Below, one piece after another: positions 18,373 through 26,704 of a stretch of 39,862 nt of DNA (within the stretch, counting starts at the first letter, position 1; the number at the start of each line of letters is the position of its first letter). The stretch spans positions 1-39,862 of the forward strand of contig JANXAQ010000139.1 in the NCBI GenBank assembly GCA_025062105.1. The letters run 5' to 3'. The position numbers were made by a program, and so were the translations under genes. Under the pieces are notes generated by a model, which made no database searches, was not told the origin of the DNA, and saw nothing but the letters and a program-made list of their open reading frames with translations. The DNA comes from Thermoguttaceae bacterium. Lineage in GTDB: Bacteria > Planctomycetota > Planctomycetia > Pirellulales > Thermoguttaceae.

Positions 18373-18712
18373 GGGGAATTCTCCTCCAGATAGTGGTCAA
18401 TTATCCTCCAGATCGGCAGGACCAAGACCGCAACCGGAGGGCCGGGGCGCACCACCTGTCAGATCGCCATTCTACGAAAGCCTCTCAGCCCTCCGTCTGC
18501 AACGCGTAGGCCCCCACGCCCTCCAGGATTCCCGGCTAGGCAGAAGCCTAACGCTTCCTTTTCCAACAGGTCAAAGTTTAGCCAAAGGCGGAATTTTTTG
18601 ATTTAGAAGGTTACCTTCTATTCTCACTGCCCACAAGGGGTAATCCAGAAGACCAAAGGAAAACCTCCATCCTCTTTCCGGAGCGATACCTTGCCGCGCC
18701 AGTGGACTGCAA
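18373..18712. other. Upstream spacer of bioA, no gene recognised
   Basis: About 340 bp that should hold the bioA promoter. I could not call a -35/-10 pair or a biotin-repressor-like operator with confidence. No repeat family was recognised. Confidence 0.4.
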
Positions 18713-18893
18713 GGAACCTCTGCCAAATCTCGAACAGAGCGTGGACTTTATGGACCTTTGATTCGGTAGGGATTAGACTGCCTCATTCAAACACCTGCTA
18801 TATGTAAATTGCTAGCAGTGCCAATAACGCTATCTATTTGAGTAAGAGAGGGATAGCAGCAAAATAGTGTAACAATATATCCTTTGAATTATA
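18713..18893. mobile_element. Family C element C2, degenerate, right end missing
   Basis: Starts GGAACCTCTGCCAAATC and runs collinear with C4 to TCCTTTGAATTAT. Its terminal GCAGAGGTTCC is replaced by the start of C3, so the two copies lie head to tail and share one junction. Confidence 0.7.
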
Positions 18894-19100
18894 GGACGCT
18901 CTGCAAAATCCTGAACATATAGTGAACTATGTAAACTTTCGATTCCCTAGCCGGTCGATTCTCCTACCTGGGTACCTACTATCTATTAGGTGCTAGGGAT
19001 TAGCAGCCCTATATGTTATGTTAGACGGAAGACAGACAAATGGGCTAAAAATTTCCCTTTTGAATTATGCAGAGGTTTCTATATATTTGCAGAGGTTTCT
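18894..19100. mobile_element. Family C element C3 with duplicated end
   Basis: The element runs from GGACGCTCTGCAAAATCC (18894) to GCAGAGGTTTCT (19080). Directly after it, a 20-bp unit containing GCAGAGGTTTCT is repeated once (19081-19100). The orientation is opposite to C1 and C6. Confidence 0.8.
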
Positions 19101-19129
19101 ATATATTTTCGGAATCTTTGCAAATGGTC

Positions 19130-19380
19130 TGTAGTTTCTGAGAAAATCCCCTTGATGGGGGTAACTTGCTTTGTCTGCGGTGTGCCTTCAGCGGCTACAG
19201 CCCAGAACCTTTGGGTTGCCTAGCAGCGTAACCTGTTGGAAGGCCATCCGGTTAGATGTGCCATATTGGTTAGGGTATTCGTCCAGGATATAGAAGTTGG
19301 ACATTGCCTTTGGGAAGGGCCGCCCCGGGTGGGCGGCTCTATCACTTCTACCCGTAAAGAGTGATTTTGCCGAAAGTACA
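19130..19380. mobile_element. Family B MITE-like element B3
   Basis: 251 bp. Left end TGTAGTTTCTGAGAAAATCC is degenerate; right end GATTTTGCCGAAAGTACA. Flanks GCAAATGG (19120-19127) and GTAAATGG (19381-19388) look like an aged 8-bp duplication. It has the same orientation as B2. Confidence 0.8.
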
Positions 19381-19401
19381 GTAAATGGCAAAGCAAATAT
19401 G

Positions 19402-19563
19402 CAGTAGATTTTATGAACATTCAATTCGATATGGATTGACCTGTTCCATTCGAATAGCTGTTACTAATAGGATTGCTAGGCACTGGTAATAACCCTATAG
19501 ATTGGGTTCGAGGAGAGGAAAGCGAAATGATGTGAAAAATATCTTTTTTGAATTATGGTTCCC
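19402..19563. mobile_element. Degenerate family C element
   Basis: No clear left terminus. AAATATC near 19530 followed by TTTTTTGAATTATGGTTCCC gives the C right end, and the interior keeps CTAATAGGATTGCTAGGCAC. An old copy. Confidence 0.5.
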
Positions 19564-19569
19564 TTCGAC

Positions 19570-19623
19570 GGAAGTGTTCCTCTAGGCGGAAGTGTTCCTC
19601 TAGCAGGAAGTGTTACTCTAGGA
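19570..19623. repeat. 18-bp tandem repeat, three units, at the end of the glycoside-hydrolase-like gene
   Basis: Units GGAAGTGTTCCTCTAGGC, GGAAGTGTTCCTCTAGCA and GGAAGTGTTACTCTAGGA follow each other. The third unit overlaps the stop of the minus-strand gene. Its A in place of C creates the TAA used as stop. Confidence 0.85.
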
Positions 19624-22195
19624 GAACAATATCAGTCCATTCTAAAGGCAGTTGTAGAGTGGGGGGGCCGTCGGCGGGGCGATCCACTTGGACCGGCACT
19701 CCTTCGGTGCTCCGTGCCTTTTGGAACTTTGGCGCCTGGGGTAGTTCGATCCGCAGGTGTTGAATGGGCTGGTAGGTGTGGTTGATTAGGATAAGAGCGG
19801 AACCGGCCGGTCCACTGAGCAAACTGGCCTCCACTACTGGCACCGAAACGCGGACAGTGGGCGGGGTTTTGAGGCCGATTTTTATCGGCTGAGCCACCAG
19901 CTTTCTAGGGCCTTCCGGCCAAACTTCATCCAAGGTGGTTTGTCCCGGTTTATAAGGGCAGTAGGCCAGGCCGGGCATAAATCCGACGGCTACGATTTTA
20001 CCCTGTCCATACGGGACGGTAGCGGCAGCCGGTTGGCCATCCTCAAACCGGGCCCAGACCAGATCCGGTTTGAGGTCCGGCCGAAGGTTCAGTCGGCATC
20101 CCAGGACCGGAAGCCGCTCCTTCTGGTTGTTCTGCTGATTCCAAGCCACTTCGACTTGGCTGATCGGTTTGATCGTGGGCAGATCCACTCGTTCGTTGAA
20201 AGCATAGCCGGTTTGTTTTTGGAGCTTTTGGGCTGCCTGTTCTGGCCAAACGGCGATAGCAAACGGCGGCAGATAGGGTTCAAAGAATTCATCGCGGGTG
20301 GCAGCTCCCGCTGTCATAAATAGAACACCACCTTGCCGAATCCAGCCTTCTAACTGAGCCGCCGCTTTGCGGGTCAGACATTGGCCGGTCAGATACGCCA
20401 CCTGATACGAACGGAGCCGTCCGGCTTCCAAATCCTCTTCCCGAAGCAGATCCGGCTGAATCCCAAGATGCCTGAGTGCCGCCCAAATGAGCCGATGCTC
20501 CACGAAACTGGCCGGTTCTTCCGTATGCCACATATCGTGGCTGACCGAATAGATCATGGCCACCGGGTCCCGGAGCGGGCAAGCCCCCATAAGGATCGTC
20601 TCCGCCTGCTGGAGGGCATGAGTGAGTTTGGCAAGTCCATGATACTGGCTTTCGAGGTCCGACCAATAGTTTTCTGTGCCGATGTAGGTAGGGCCGAAGG
20701 TCCAGAAGAAAAAGCTTTTCGCCCCCTGGGCCAAAGCCGAATAAGCCTTCAGCCGCAGATAGCCATCATCGCTGGGCGTAATCAAAGCCCGCAATTGTAT
20801 GGGCCGGTCGCCGATGCCGCTCCGATAAATGGCACAAAGATACCCTAGAGCATGTTGTCCGGTCCAGGTGTAATTAGGGCCATACATGTGATTGAGGCCG
20901 AGCCAATCCTCAGCCGAAATAATGTCCACCGCCTCTTGCTGCCCGATCTCAAAAAAGTCCAACACCCGATAACTCATCCCCACATGCGGCGGCCCCCAGG
21001 CATTGAAAAAGGCATGATTCGAAGGCAGCGTTTCGGTAAGCATACCCTCCGGCAACCCGGCAAAGTTGATCCGAATCAGGTCGGTTGTCTGACGAAGCTG
21101 CCGAACCGTCCAGTATTGGCCGAACTTCCCTGCATAGTACATGATCTTTCGGGTGGGCAGATCGGCTTGTCGGGGCAGAGCTTTTTGGTGCATGGCTTCC
21201 ACCGGGTATTCTACCTGCTCGAGCGGCCGCCCCAGACTAGCATCGGTTTCCCCTTTTTTGCGCAGATAGTCCCGGAACCAGTGGTTAAGCCGATCCGGAG
21301 TAGTTTTCCGGAAGCTAAGCGGCTGGATTTCGTCGCAGATGACGTAGTAGGCCATGTTTTGGTATTGCCATCGGCCTTCTGGCTTGCGCAATTGCTGGGC
21401 GATGCGCATACCTTCGTTTTGGAACCATTGGTAAGCGGATTGTTCCGGATCGGGCATCAGGTGCCAGGTAACGCCATAACTGCGGAGCTGATATTGACGG
21501 GCCAACTCATCCGGTAAGCCGCCGAGGACGTTGAATCCTAAAAGCCGAAGGGCTTCCGCCCATTGGCGGGCAAGTTCCGGATCATAGGGGCCCCACAGTG
21601 AGGTGATCATTTGGAACTGTTTGAGGCGATGTTGGCCGATGGGTAGTTGCAGTGGAGGCAGACCTGCCTTGGCCTGCCGAGCCGACACGGCTGCCTCCGC
21701 CCACCGACGATGCCTGGCTGCCATCTGAGTACCAGTTTCAAACTCATCCTTCTTCTCCCGCAACGGATGGGGCAGTAGGAAACCGATCGTATCCGAACCG
21801 CTCCGCTCCTGGAACCGAATCACTACCGCCGCCGGATCCGGCCGATCTGCCAGTTCCACCTCCAACAGACACCCCCGAATCGGCTCTTGTTGATCGGCTC
21901 GGCGCACTGTCAGCTTCATCGAAGGCCACTCGGCCAAACCGCCCACCCGGTTCATCCGCCCATGCAGATCCCATTTTCTCAGGTCAAACCAATCGCTCCA
22001 CTGGTTGCCGATAACCTCTTTTTTCTCCTGAGGCAGATACCAAATGGGATCGCCTTTGTGCAGATGACCGCCGGTAAGCAATATGAATTTTTCCCCCCGA
22101 GGTTCCAAAACCCTCGCCCGGACGAAAATCTCCGCTCCTAGTACTGGAACAGTGCCCCATGACAGCACAAGCCCCATTACCCAGAACCTTTTCAT
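19613..22195 (-). CDS. Secreted glycoside-hydrolase-like protein (TIM barrel plus trimerization-like domain)
   Basis: 860 residues from the ATG at 22195, preceded by GGAGAG. A signal peptide is clear (residues 1-20, cleavage near VLGA). An N-terminal beta-rich region is followed by a TIM-barrel-like part: a strand-helix start near ITSLWGPYDPELARQWAEALRLLG, ICDEIQ with Glu289, and IISAEDW with Glu429. These two Glu are my candidates for the acid/base and nucleophile of a GH-A clan enzyme. Near 600-680 is a flavodoxin-like segment (YLTGQCLTRKAAAQLEGWIRQGGVLFMTAG) typical of GH42-type trimerization domains, and the C-terminus is a beta domain. A periplasmic or extracellular role in polysaccharide breakdown is likely. 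The exact family and substrate are not certain. Confidence 0.7.
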   Translation of the reverse strand: MKRFWVMGLVLSWGTVPVLGAEIFVRARVLEPRGEKFILLTGGHLHKGDPIWYLPQEKKEVIGNQWSDWFDLRKWDLHGRMNRVGGLAEWPSMKLTVRRADQQEPIRGCLLEVELADRPDPAAVVIRFQERSGSDTIGFLLPHPLREKKDEFETGTQMAARHRRWAEAAVSARQAKAGLPPLQLPIGQHRLKQFQMITSLWGPYDPELARQWAEALRLLGFNVLGGLPDELARQYQLRSYGVTWHLMPDPEQSAYQWFQNEGMRIAQQLRKPEGRWQYQNMAYYVICDEIQPLSFRKTTPDRLNHWFRDYLRKKGETDASLGRPLEQVEYPVEAMHQKALPRQADLPTRKIMYYAGKFGQYWTVRQLRQTTDLIRINFAGLPEGMLTETLPSNHAFFNAWGPPHVGMSYRVLDFFEIGQQEAVDIISAEDWLGLNHMYGPNYTWTGQHALGYLCAIYRSGIGDRPIQLRALITPSDDGYLRLKAYSALAQGAKSFFFWTFGPTYIGTENYWSDLESQYHGLAKLTHALQQAETILMGACPLRDPVAMIYSVSHDMWHTEEPASFVEHRLIWAALRHLGIQPDLLREEDLEAGRLRSYQVAYLTGQCLTRKAAAQLEGWIRQGGVLFMTAGAATRDEFFEPYLPPFAIAVWPEQAAQKLQKQTGYAFNERVDLPTIKPISQVEVAWNQQNNQKERLPVLGCRLNLRPDLKPDLVWARFEDGQPAAATVPYGQGKIVAVGFMPGLAYCPYKPGQTTLDEVWPEGPRKLVAQPIKIGLKTPPTVRVSVPVVEASLLSGPAGSALILINHTYQPIQHLRIELPQAPKFQKARSTEGVPVQVDRPADGPPTLQLPLEWTDIVLLE

Positions 22196-22237
22196 CCCAA
22201 CTCTCCTTCCGACAAAGGAAGTTCTCCCACGTCCCCC

Positions 22238-22260
22238 TAAGCTCGACCTTCGCCATTTTC
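22238..22260. repeat. Solitary family A terminus
   Basis: TAAGCTCGACCTTCGCCATT matches the family A left end. No matching right end follows within 200 bp. It lies just upstream of the glycoside-hydrolase-like gene. Confidence 0.55.
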
Positions 22261-22286
22261 CCCTAATTTATTTTTAATTTATTTTG

Positions 22287-22475
22287 GGAACCTCTGCAAA
22301 ATCCTGAACATATAGTGAACCTTTGGAACTTTCGACTCTCTAACTGTTCGGTTGCCCTACCTGGACACCTCCTTTCTATTGCATGCCGCAATGCTAATAC
22401 ACCTATATGTTGTGTTAGAGAGAGGACCAGCCTACATGGTATAAAAATATCCCCTTTGAATTATCCAGCGATTCC
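22287..22475. mobile_element. Family C MITE-like element C4
   Basis: 189 bp, exactly the length of C1, C6 and C7. Left end GGAACCTCTGCAAAATCCTG, right end TTATCCAGCGATTCC. Orientation opposite to C1. It lies in the divergent region between the glycoside-hydrolase-like gene and the rhamnose mutarotase gene. Confidence 0.88.
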
Positions 22476-22825
22476 TTCAGACAAAATAGACTTCGGCCCC
22501 CTGCAAACCAGCTTTGCAAAGCACCGACTTCTAAAACTCTTTTCCCTCTCCTTTTCATTCTGACATATAGGGACCTAAATTCTTTCGAGCAACTCCTAGC
22601 CCCTACAGTACGGAGCCTCTTGGCCTGTGGGGGAGCGCCCAGGGGGAGGGATGCTTCAATGGGGCAGAGGGCGATCTATCTTCACCAGATCTCCTAAACT
22701 GACCAAAAAATCAGTCGGACCCTGGATTTGGGCAGAAGTGTTCCAAGATAGAAATATAAGATATAATACGGTAACAAAGGCCTAAATTCCCCGAGGTGCA
22801 GAAGAGCCTGGTGGGAGCATAAATT
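22476..22825. other. Divergent promoter region, no repeat recognised
   Basis: 350 bp upstream of the lipoprotein gene. It contains an AT-rich stretch near 22740-22775 that may be its promoter, but I cannot assign -35/-10 boxes with confidence. Confidence 0.4.
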
Positions 22826-23359
22826 ATGGATACAAAGGGTTCGAGAACAAAACCAGCAGGGGGATGGTTAGTTTTTCTATTAGGAGTGGGGTTGGGATTG
22901 TTGTTGACCGGTTGCACGGAGTCCCCTCCGGCTAAATTGCCCGGCGACGCTTGGCCGACTGCTGGTTCAACCGGAGCCTCTTCTGGGCAATCCAACCGGT
23001 CCAGCCTGAAAGCTGCCGCCGAATCCCAGCGCTTCTGCGAACTAATCGCCTTGAATCCGGATCGGGTGGAAGAATTTCAAAAATTGCACCAAAAAATTCC
23101 CCAGGGTGTCCGAGATGCCATCCGACAGAAAAACATTCGGAATTATTCCGTTTTTATCTGTAGTACCAAAGATCAAGTCTATGCGATCCGCTACTATGAA
23201 TATGTGGGTGAAGAATATGCAGCAGATATGGCGGAATTGGAACGCCATCCTGACTATAAAACCTGGCGAAACGCCTGGGAGGAATGCCAAGTAACGCTCA
23301 TGCCGCTATCCAGCGGCAATTGGTGGGCGCCGTCGAAAGAAATCTGCCACTTGGAATGA
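22826..23359 (+). CDS. Lipoprotein with L-rhamnose mutarotase (RhaM-like) domain
   Basis: 177 residues; ATG preceded by GGGAG. The N-terminus has Lys/Arg, a hydrophobic stretch and the lipobox LLTGC with Cys30, so a lipid-anchored periplasmic or outer-membrane protein is expected. A Ser/Gly/Ala-rich linker (31-60) follows. The rest matches the RhaM family (ferredoxin-like dimeric alpha-beta fold): FCELIALNPDRVEEFQKLHQKIP with the family's catalytic-position His, IRNYSVFI with the conserved Tyr, and KTWRNAW with the Trp. RhaM converts alpha- and beta-L-rhamnose and is normally cytoplasmic and about 104 residues long. Here the domain is exported, so it may act on rhamnose released outside the cytoplasm. 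No rhamnose operon lies next to it. Confidence 0.82.
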   Translation: MDTKGSRTKPAGGWLVFLLGVGLGLLLTGCTESPPAKLPGDAWPTAGSTGASSGQSNRSSLKAAAESQRFCELIALNPDRVEEFQKLHQKIPQGVRDAIRQKNIRNYSVFICSTKDQVYAIRYYEYVGEEYAADMAELERHPDYKTWRNAWEECQVTLMPLSSGNWWAPSKEICHLE

Positions 23360-23362
23360 TTG

Positions 23363-23566
23363 GGAACTTCTGCCTTCATGCAAGGGAGATATTTTTACCA
23401 TCGGACAGGGGCGCTCGTTGGCTCAACCTATCGGGTGGTCAACAGCGCTAGTAAACCATATATAGTAGGTTTTTGTTAACAGAAACTGACTACGTCCGAA
23501 ACAAAAGTCCCCTACCCGATATGCGCCAACTTTTACCGAGCTTCCGTTGTTTTTAGCAGAGCCTCT
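23363..23566. mobile_element. Degenerate family C element
   Basis: Left end GGAACTTCTGCCTTCATGC, then GGAGATATTTTTACCAT as in C1; right end TTTTTAGCAGAGCCTCT. The interior has drifted and is 204 bp long. It is followed at once by a family A terminus (GAGCTCTACTTTTGCCC, 23566-23582). Confidence 0.55.
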
Positions 23567-23615
23567 GAGCTCTACTTTTGCCCTTTTGGTAACATTTCGG
23601 CCCATGGCGCACTCT

Positions 23616-23691
23616 GTCATTCCTGCGCCAAGCAGGAATCCGGGTTTTGCTTGGTTTATCCATTCTGGATTTCTGCTTTCGCGGGAATGAC
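23616..23691. repeat. Palindromic GTCATTCC-type repeat
   Basis: Left arm GTCATTCCTGCGCCAAGCAG, right arm ending CTTTCGCGGGAATGAC; the arms are inverted copies. Each arm also has a small internal symmetry. This is the look of widespread bacterial extragenic palindromes with a CATTCC(C)GCG core. Confidence 0.7.
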
Positions 23692-23909
23692 TTCATAAGC
23701 CCTTTGCTGGCTAAACTAGGCAGCTTCTTTATTGGGCTAAAGTGTTGCCTATTTTGTAACACTGCCGCCGAACAGAGGGAGATTTTTGTTCTTTCCCTCT
23801 CCGTTGGCGTCAAGATGGCCCGGTGAGAGGGAGACGAAAGGTTCCACGGCCCTTTTAGTCACCGCAACTGGTATTGTCGAAGGTAATGCCAACCTCTCCT
23901 ATGGTAGGG

Positions 23910-24125
23910 CATTGGTAGCTACAGATCTTTTCGACCCCACTATATGTTGGATTGGTATCTACATAACCGTCTTTCTCTACAAGATGTTGTGGCCTTGCCG
24001 AACAGTTTACTCCAACATATTGTGGGTCCGAAAAGCTGTGTAGATACCAATGCTATATGTTGGTGGAAAACTAGTTGCCAAGGCCATACCATTTTATAGG
24101 AGACAGCCGTATGTAGATACCACTG
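23910..24125. mobile_element. Family G elements, one copy nested inside another
   Basis: The inner copy (23951-24052, about 102 bp) begins ATTGGTATCTACATAAC and ends TGTGTAGATACCAATG. It is flanked by the 11-bp duplication CTATATGTTGG (23940-23950 and 24053-24063). The outer copy, 23910-23950 joined to 24064-24125, is about 103 bp, related to the inner one and in reverse orientation. The result is two interleaved long inverted repeats upstream of larE. Confidence 0.88.
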
Positions 24126-24182
24126 ACGGTAGGAAGAGGCGGTTTTGTTGACTTGGCCGAAATGGGGCGTTTTTCCTTTGTC

Positions 24183-24190
24183 GAGGAGGA
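24183..24190 (+). promoter_or_regulatory. Ribosome-binding site fixing the larE start
   Basis: GAGGAGGA, 11 nt before the ATG at 24202. The alternative ATG at 24145 has no such site. Confidence 0.75.
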
Positions 24191-24201
24191 TCAAGCTGTT
24201 C

Positions 24202-25083
24202 ATGGAAAAGTTCATGCAAACCGAAATTCCTCCGGTGGAGCTATCGGCCGATTTGGCGGCCAAGCGGGATGCCCTGTTGGCGCTTTTGCGCAGTTTTGGG
24301 AGTTGTTTAGTAGCTTTTTCTGGCGGCTTGGATAGCAGCGTGTTGGCCAAGGCTGCACGGGTGGCCTTAGGTGAACGGGCCATTGCTGCCACAGGCGTCA
24401 GCCCTAGCATGGCCGCCGGAGAACTGGAAGCCTGTGAGGAACTGGCTCGGTTGATTGGCATCCGGCATGAAATTTTCACCACCGAAGAGCTACAAAATCC
24501 TATCTATCAGCAGAACCCGGTCAACCGCTGCTATTATTGCAAGAGCGATCTTTTCGATCGGCTCTGGGAGTTAGCTCAGAAATGGCAGCTGGCCGTCGTC
24601 TGCGATGGCTCCAACCGAGATGATCTAAGCGACTACCGTCCGGGCAGCCAGGCAGCCAGGGAAAAACAGGTCCGAAGTCCTTTGGCTGAAGTGGGTCTGA
24701 CGAAAGCGGAACTTCGCCAGCTGGCCGCCTGGTGGCAGTTGCCGGTCTGGAACAAACCCGCCACTCCTTGCCTGGCCAGCCGAATCGCCTACGGCGAACA
24801 AATTACCCCAGAGCGTCTGAAGATGATCGATCAGGCCGAACAATTTCTGCGTTCGTTAGGATTTGAGCCGGTGCGGGTCCGGTATCATCGGGGCGATCTG
24901 GCCCGCATTGAAGTACCCCGAGAGGCCATCGGGCGGCTTCTGGACCCATCGGTCCGGCAGCAAGTGGCTGCCCGTCTCAAACAGCTCGGATTCAAATTCG
25001 TTTCGCTCGATCTGGAAGGTTTCCGCTCCGGCAGTATGAATGTTTTGGTCTCTGAGCACCAGTTGCCAGCGCAAAACGTCTGA
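24202..25083 (+). CDS. larE: ATP-dependent sulfur transferase LarE
   Basis: 293 residues from the ATG at 24202. PP-loop SGGLDSSVLAKA near residue 41 binds ATP. RCYYCKSDLF (a CxxC pair near 110) and TPCLASRIAYGEQIT supply three cysteines. LarE supplies sulfur to make the nickel-pincer (NPN) cofactor used by lactate racemase LarA and related enzymes. Known LarE proteins either sacrifice a single Cys or use three Cys to hold a 4Fe-4S cluster. The three-Cys pattern here points to the cluster type, which would be catalytic rather than sacrificial; that is inference. larA, larB and larC are not in the window. A family D fragment begins directly at the stop codon. Confidence 0.92.
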   Translation: MEKFMQTEIPPVELSADLAAKRDALLALLRSFGSCLVAFSGGLDSSVLAKAARVALGERAIAATGVSPSMAAGELEACEELARLIGIRHEIFTTEELQNPIYQQNPVNRCYYCKSDLFDRLWELAQKWQLAVVCDGSNRDDLSDYRPGSQAAREKQVRSPLAEVGLTKAELRQLAAWWQLPVWNKPATPCLASRIAYGEQITPERLKMIDQAEQFLRSLGFEPVRVRYHRGDLARIEVPREAIGRLLDPSVRQQVAARLKQLGFKFVSLDLEGFRSGSMNVLVSEHQLPAQNV

Positions 25084-25400
25084 GAGGCTGTCTTAAAAAG
25101 GCTTTTCTATAAGGCTGTCTGAAAAGGCATTTTCTATGATGAGAGGAGGTTTCCTCCCTCAATTGCCCAGAATTCCCAAAATCCGTGTTTTTAAGGAGTC
25201 TGAAGGATAGGAGCCGGTCGGCCAAAACCCATGGGAAACCTGCCAAATCCCCATTTAGGATAGCCTCTATGATGAAAGGGGGTTCCTCCCTAAATTCCCC
25301 AAAATCCTCAAAATTCCTGTTTTTAAGGAGTGTCGAGGGTAGGAGTCGGTCGGCTAAAACCCATTGGAAACCGCCCAAATGCCCATTTCAGGACAGCCTC
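25084..25400. mobile_element. Family D elements in tandem (partial D, D2, D3)
   Basis: A left-end fragment GAGGCTGTCTTAAAAAGGC (25084-25110) is followed by D2 (25112-25266, ending GATAGCCTC). D3 (25267-25400, ending CAGGACAGCCTC) follows and lacks its own left end. D2 and D3 both contain an uninterrupted TGTTTTTAAGGAG, the empty site of element E1. The upstream extension of the rlmI frame runs into D3 and is not real coding. Confidence 0.85.
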
Positions 25401-25501
25401 TGAGTGGTATTCTTGCCCCTAGAACTAGGCCTAAAGATCCAACGGAAAGCTTCGGCGATTCTAGTTCCCCTAGGAGAACGAACACGGAAGGAATCTCGTT
25501 C

Positions 25502-26704
25502 ATGATGGGTAAATTAGCTCAGGTGATATTGCGTTCTGGCAAGGCCAAACCATTTTTTGGTCGGCATCCGTGGGTATTGGCTTCCGCGATTGATCGGCTG
25601 GAAGGTCAACCAGCCGATGGCGACGTGGTAGAGCTGTGTACGCAAACTGGCCATTTTGTAGCCCGGGGGGTTTGGAATAGTAGGAGCCGGATTCGAGTTC
25701 GGCTCTACAGCTGGCGGCCGGAAGAAGCTCTGGACGATGCGTTTTGGCATCGGCGTCTGGAGGAGGCAGTCCGGCTACGAAACCTGTTGGGCTACACTGA
25801 CGCCGAAGGGGCGGCTCGACTCGTATATAGCGAAGCCGATGGACTCAGCGGCCTGATCGTCGATCGCTATGCCCAGTATTTAGTGGTGCAGATTACAGCG
25901 GCGGCCATGGCAAGCCGATTGCCCCTGCTGGTCGATTGGCTCGTCCAACACCTCCAGCCCAAAGGCATCCTGCTTCGCACGGACCCGGCCACCTTGCGGG
26001 CGGAAGGACTCCCGCTCGATGCTTGGGAGGATCGAGTACTTTGGGGAACCGTGCCCTCCGAACCCGTAGAAATCCGAGAACATGGTCTGCGCTACTTGGT
26101 GGATCTTGCGCAGGGGCAGAAAACCGGTTTTTATCTGGATCAGCGGGAAAATCGGCAGGCAGTAGCCGACTTTTGCCGAGGCCGGACGGTATTGGATATG
26201 TTCTGCTATACTGGCGGTTTTGCCCTGGCCGCCGCCGCTGCCGGTGCCGAAACAGTGCTGGGAATCGACGACAGCCAAAAGGCTGTCCAACTGGCCCAGA
26301 CCAACGCCCAGCTCAATGGCTTCAGCAACGTCCGGTTTGAACAAGGCGATTGCTTCAAAACCATGCAGCGCCTGCTGGCGGAAAACCAGCGTTTCGGCTG
26401 TGTGGTGCTGGATCCACCCCGGTTTGCCCGGAGCCGACGTTCAGTGCCACGGGCCTTGCAGGCATATCATTGGCTGAATCGGTTAGGTGTGGAACTGCTC
26501 GAACCGGGCGGCATCCTCGTAACCTGTAGTTGTTCCGGTCATGTAAGCCGAGCGGATTTCCTTCAGATGCTCATGGGCGTGTCGCAAAAAAGTGCTCGGC
26601 CGATCCAGATCCTCCAACAGCGTGGTGCCGCCCCAGACCATCCGGTACTGGTTACCTGCCCAGAAACCGATTATCTGAAGTGCTTCATCTGCCGGGTGGG
26701 ATAG
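25502..26704 (+). CDS. rlmI: Class I SAM-dependent rRNA methyltransferase, RlmI-like
   Basis: 400 residues. The start is the ATG at 25502 (a second ATG follows directly), with GGAAGGAA about 9 nt upstream. An N-terminal PUA-like RNA-binding domain (AQVILRSGKAKPFFGRHPWVLASAI) is followed by the EEHG-like RlmI middle region (YSEADGLSGLIVDRY; KTGFYLDQRENR). The Rossmann methyltransferase domain has LDMFCYTGGFALAAA (SAM motif I), VLDPPRFA (motif IV) and TCSCSGHV. Members methylate cytosine C5 of 23S rRNA (E. coli C1962). The Cys in TCSCSGHV corresponds to the catalytic cysteine of m5C enzymes. Whether this protein hits the same base is not shown. It stands alone. Confidence 0.9.
   Translation: MMGKLAQVILRSGKAKPFFGRHPWVLASAIDRLEGQPADGDVVELCTQTGHFVARGVWNSRSRIRVRLYSWRPEEALDDAFWHRRLEEAVRLRNLLGYTDAEGAARLVYSEADGLSGLIVDRYAQYLVVQITAAAMASRLPLLVDWLVQHLQPKGILLRTDPATLRAEGLPLDAWEDRVLWGTVPSEPVEIREHGLRYLVDLAQGQKTGFYLDQRENRQAVADFCRGRTVLDMFCYTGGFALAAAAAGAETVLGIDDSQKAVQLAQTNAQLNGFSNVRFEQGDCFKTMQRLLAENQRFGCVVLDPPRFARSRRSVPRALQAYHWLNRLGVELLEPGGILVTCSCSGHVSRADFLQMLMGVSQKSARPIQILQQRGAAPDHPVLVTCPETDYLKCFICRVG

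Noticed and set aside
18713-19563. Possible CRISPR-like spacing of repeated GCAGAGGTT motifs
   Set aside because: The motifs are ends of 189-bp family C elements. Spacing is irregular, there are no short repeat-spacer units and no cas genes.
23910-24125. A riboswitch or T-box leader for larE suggested by the long stems
   Set aside because: The stems are better explained by nested copies of one mobile element with a target duplication; no known riboswitch core was recognised.
25364-25501. N-terminal extension of the RlmI-like protein
   Set aside because: The region is family D3 repeat DNA. The ATG at 25502 has a ribosome-binding site and starts the PUA-like domain.
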